In this document: piece after piece, positions 21,980-22,196 of the stretch
How positions within the stretch are numbered: position 1 is the stretch's first letter
How the letters are laid out: each line of letters begins with the position of its first letter
NCBI GenBank assembly: GCA_019423125.1
Contig: JAHZBZ010000001.1
Location: 450,086-472,281 of the forward strand
DNA length: 22,196 nt
DNA from: Bacillota bacterium
GTDB lineage: Bacteria; Bacillota; Clostridia; Christensenellales; Borkfalkiaceae
Reading direction: 5' to 3'
Program-made: the position numbers and the translations under genes
The notes under the pieces: model-generated
Databases searched by the model: none
What the model was told of the DNA's origin: nothing
Seen by the model: only the letters and a program-made list of their open reading frames with translations

Positions 21980-22196
21980 AAATATCCGCAATCGCATCAG
22001 GCCGCTTGCGGCATATTTTTGGGGCGCGAGAAACTTTGCCCCCTCCCTTGAAGGGGACCCCTCGGCAGGGCGCAGGTCTCGCCCTCAGCCCGATGCGACA
22101 CGCGGGAAAGCTGTTCGTTCTCCCCAAATAATGCATCGCGTGTGGTTCGCAAAAAGAGAAGCGAGAGACGGGAATCTGCCGAAACCCCTGAAGGGG
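21980..22196. repeat. Gene-free right end with inverted palindrome-bearing repeat units
   Basis: I see no gene here. AAATATCCGCA (21980-21990) can pair with 22007-22018 in a hairpin that runs into a T5 tract, and GGGGC (22021-22025) pairs with GCCCC (22038-22042). Two related units face each other. Read on the minus strand, 22082-22045 gives GCGAGA, 8 bases, CTGCCGA, then a CCCTTCAAGGG palindrome. Read on the plus strand, 22161-22196 gives GCGAGA, 9 bases, CTGCCGA, then CCCCTGAAGGGG. The sequence stops inside or at the end of the second unit. This looks like an intergenic repeat element. Confidence 0.5.

Overview
This is a gene-dense, GC-rich chromosomal stretch from a Bacillota-like bacterium. 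A clostridial-type gut lineage is my best guess. The evidence is the order prs-pth-mfd followed by a secreted foldase-like lipoprotein (a known Bacillota arrangement), a YlbJ-type sporulation membrane protein, two-subunit iron-sulfur fumarase, RlmH, and good sigma-A promoters with AGGAGG-type ribosome binding sites in a strongly GC3-biased background. I see no rRNA, tRNA, CRISPR array, prophage or transposase. The finer taxonomy is inference.

Layout. Positions 1-434 are non-coding or hold only the start of a leftward gene. They contain a 45-bp repeat with 78-bp period, two outward-facing promoters and a cluster of GTAGAG half-sites. An XRE-type membrane-bound regulator follows (435-1016). A tight seven-gene plus-strand cluster (1121-6185) then runs alanine racemase, 5-formyl-THF cyclo-ligase, a small unknown membrane protein, RsmD, CoaD, DAHP synthase and prephenate dehydratase. 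It joins cell-wall D-alanine, folate, 16S rRNA methylation, CoA and phenylalanine synthesis. A lone minus-strand YlbJ-like gene separates this from a patatin-like hydrolase and RarA, closed by a double terminator. A minus-strand operon, fumarase alpha, fumarase beta and nitroreductase (11316 to 9400), converges on that terminator. Divergently there follow a CPBP membrane protease, RlmH, an M14 carboxypeptidase and TadA. Then come prs (with a roughly 200-nt structured leader), pth and mfd. A separately promoted 738-residue lipoprotein follows, which reads as a PrsA/SurA-like foldase whose rotamase domain is split by an insertion. The right end has two terminators and an intergenic region with two inverted, palindrome-bearing repeat units.

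Points to look at: several genes have a -10 box 6-8 bases before the ATG and no Shine-Dalgarno (leaderless mRNA); the prephenate dehydratase has THF in place of the catalytic TRF; the foldase-like lipoprotein is unusual; there are dyad operators at the fumarase and prs promoters; and the prs leader is structured. Most genes are otherwise ordinary housekeeping genes. I do not see a convincing novel multi-gene system in this window.
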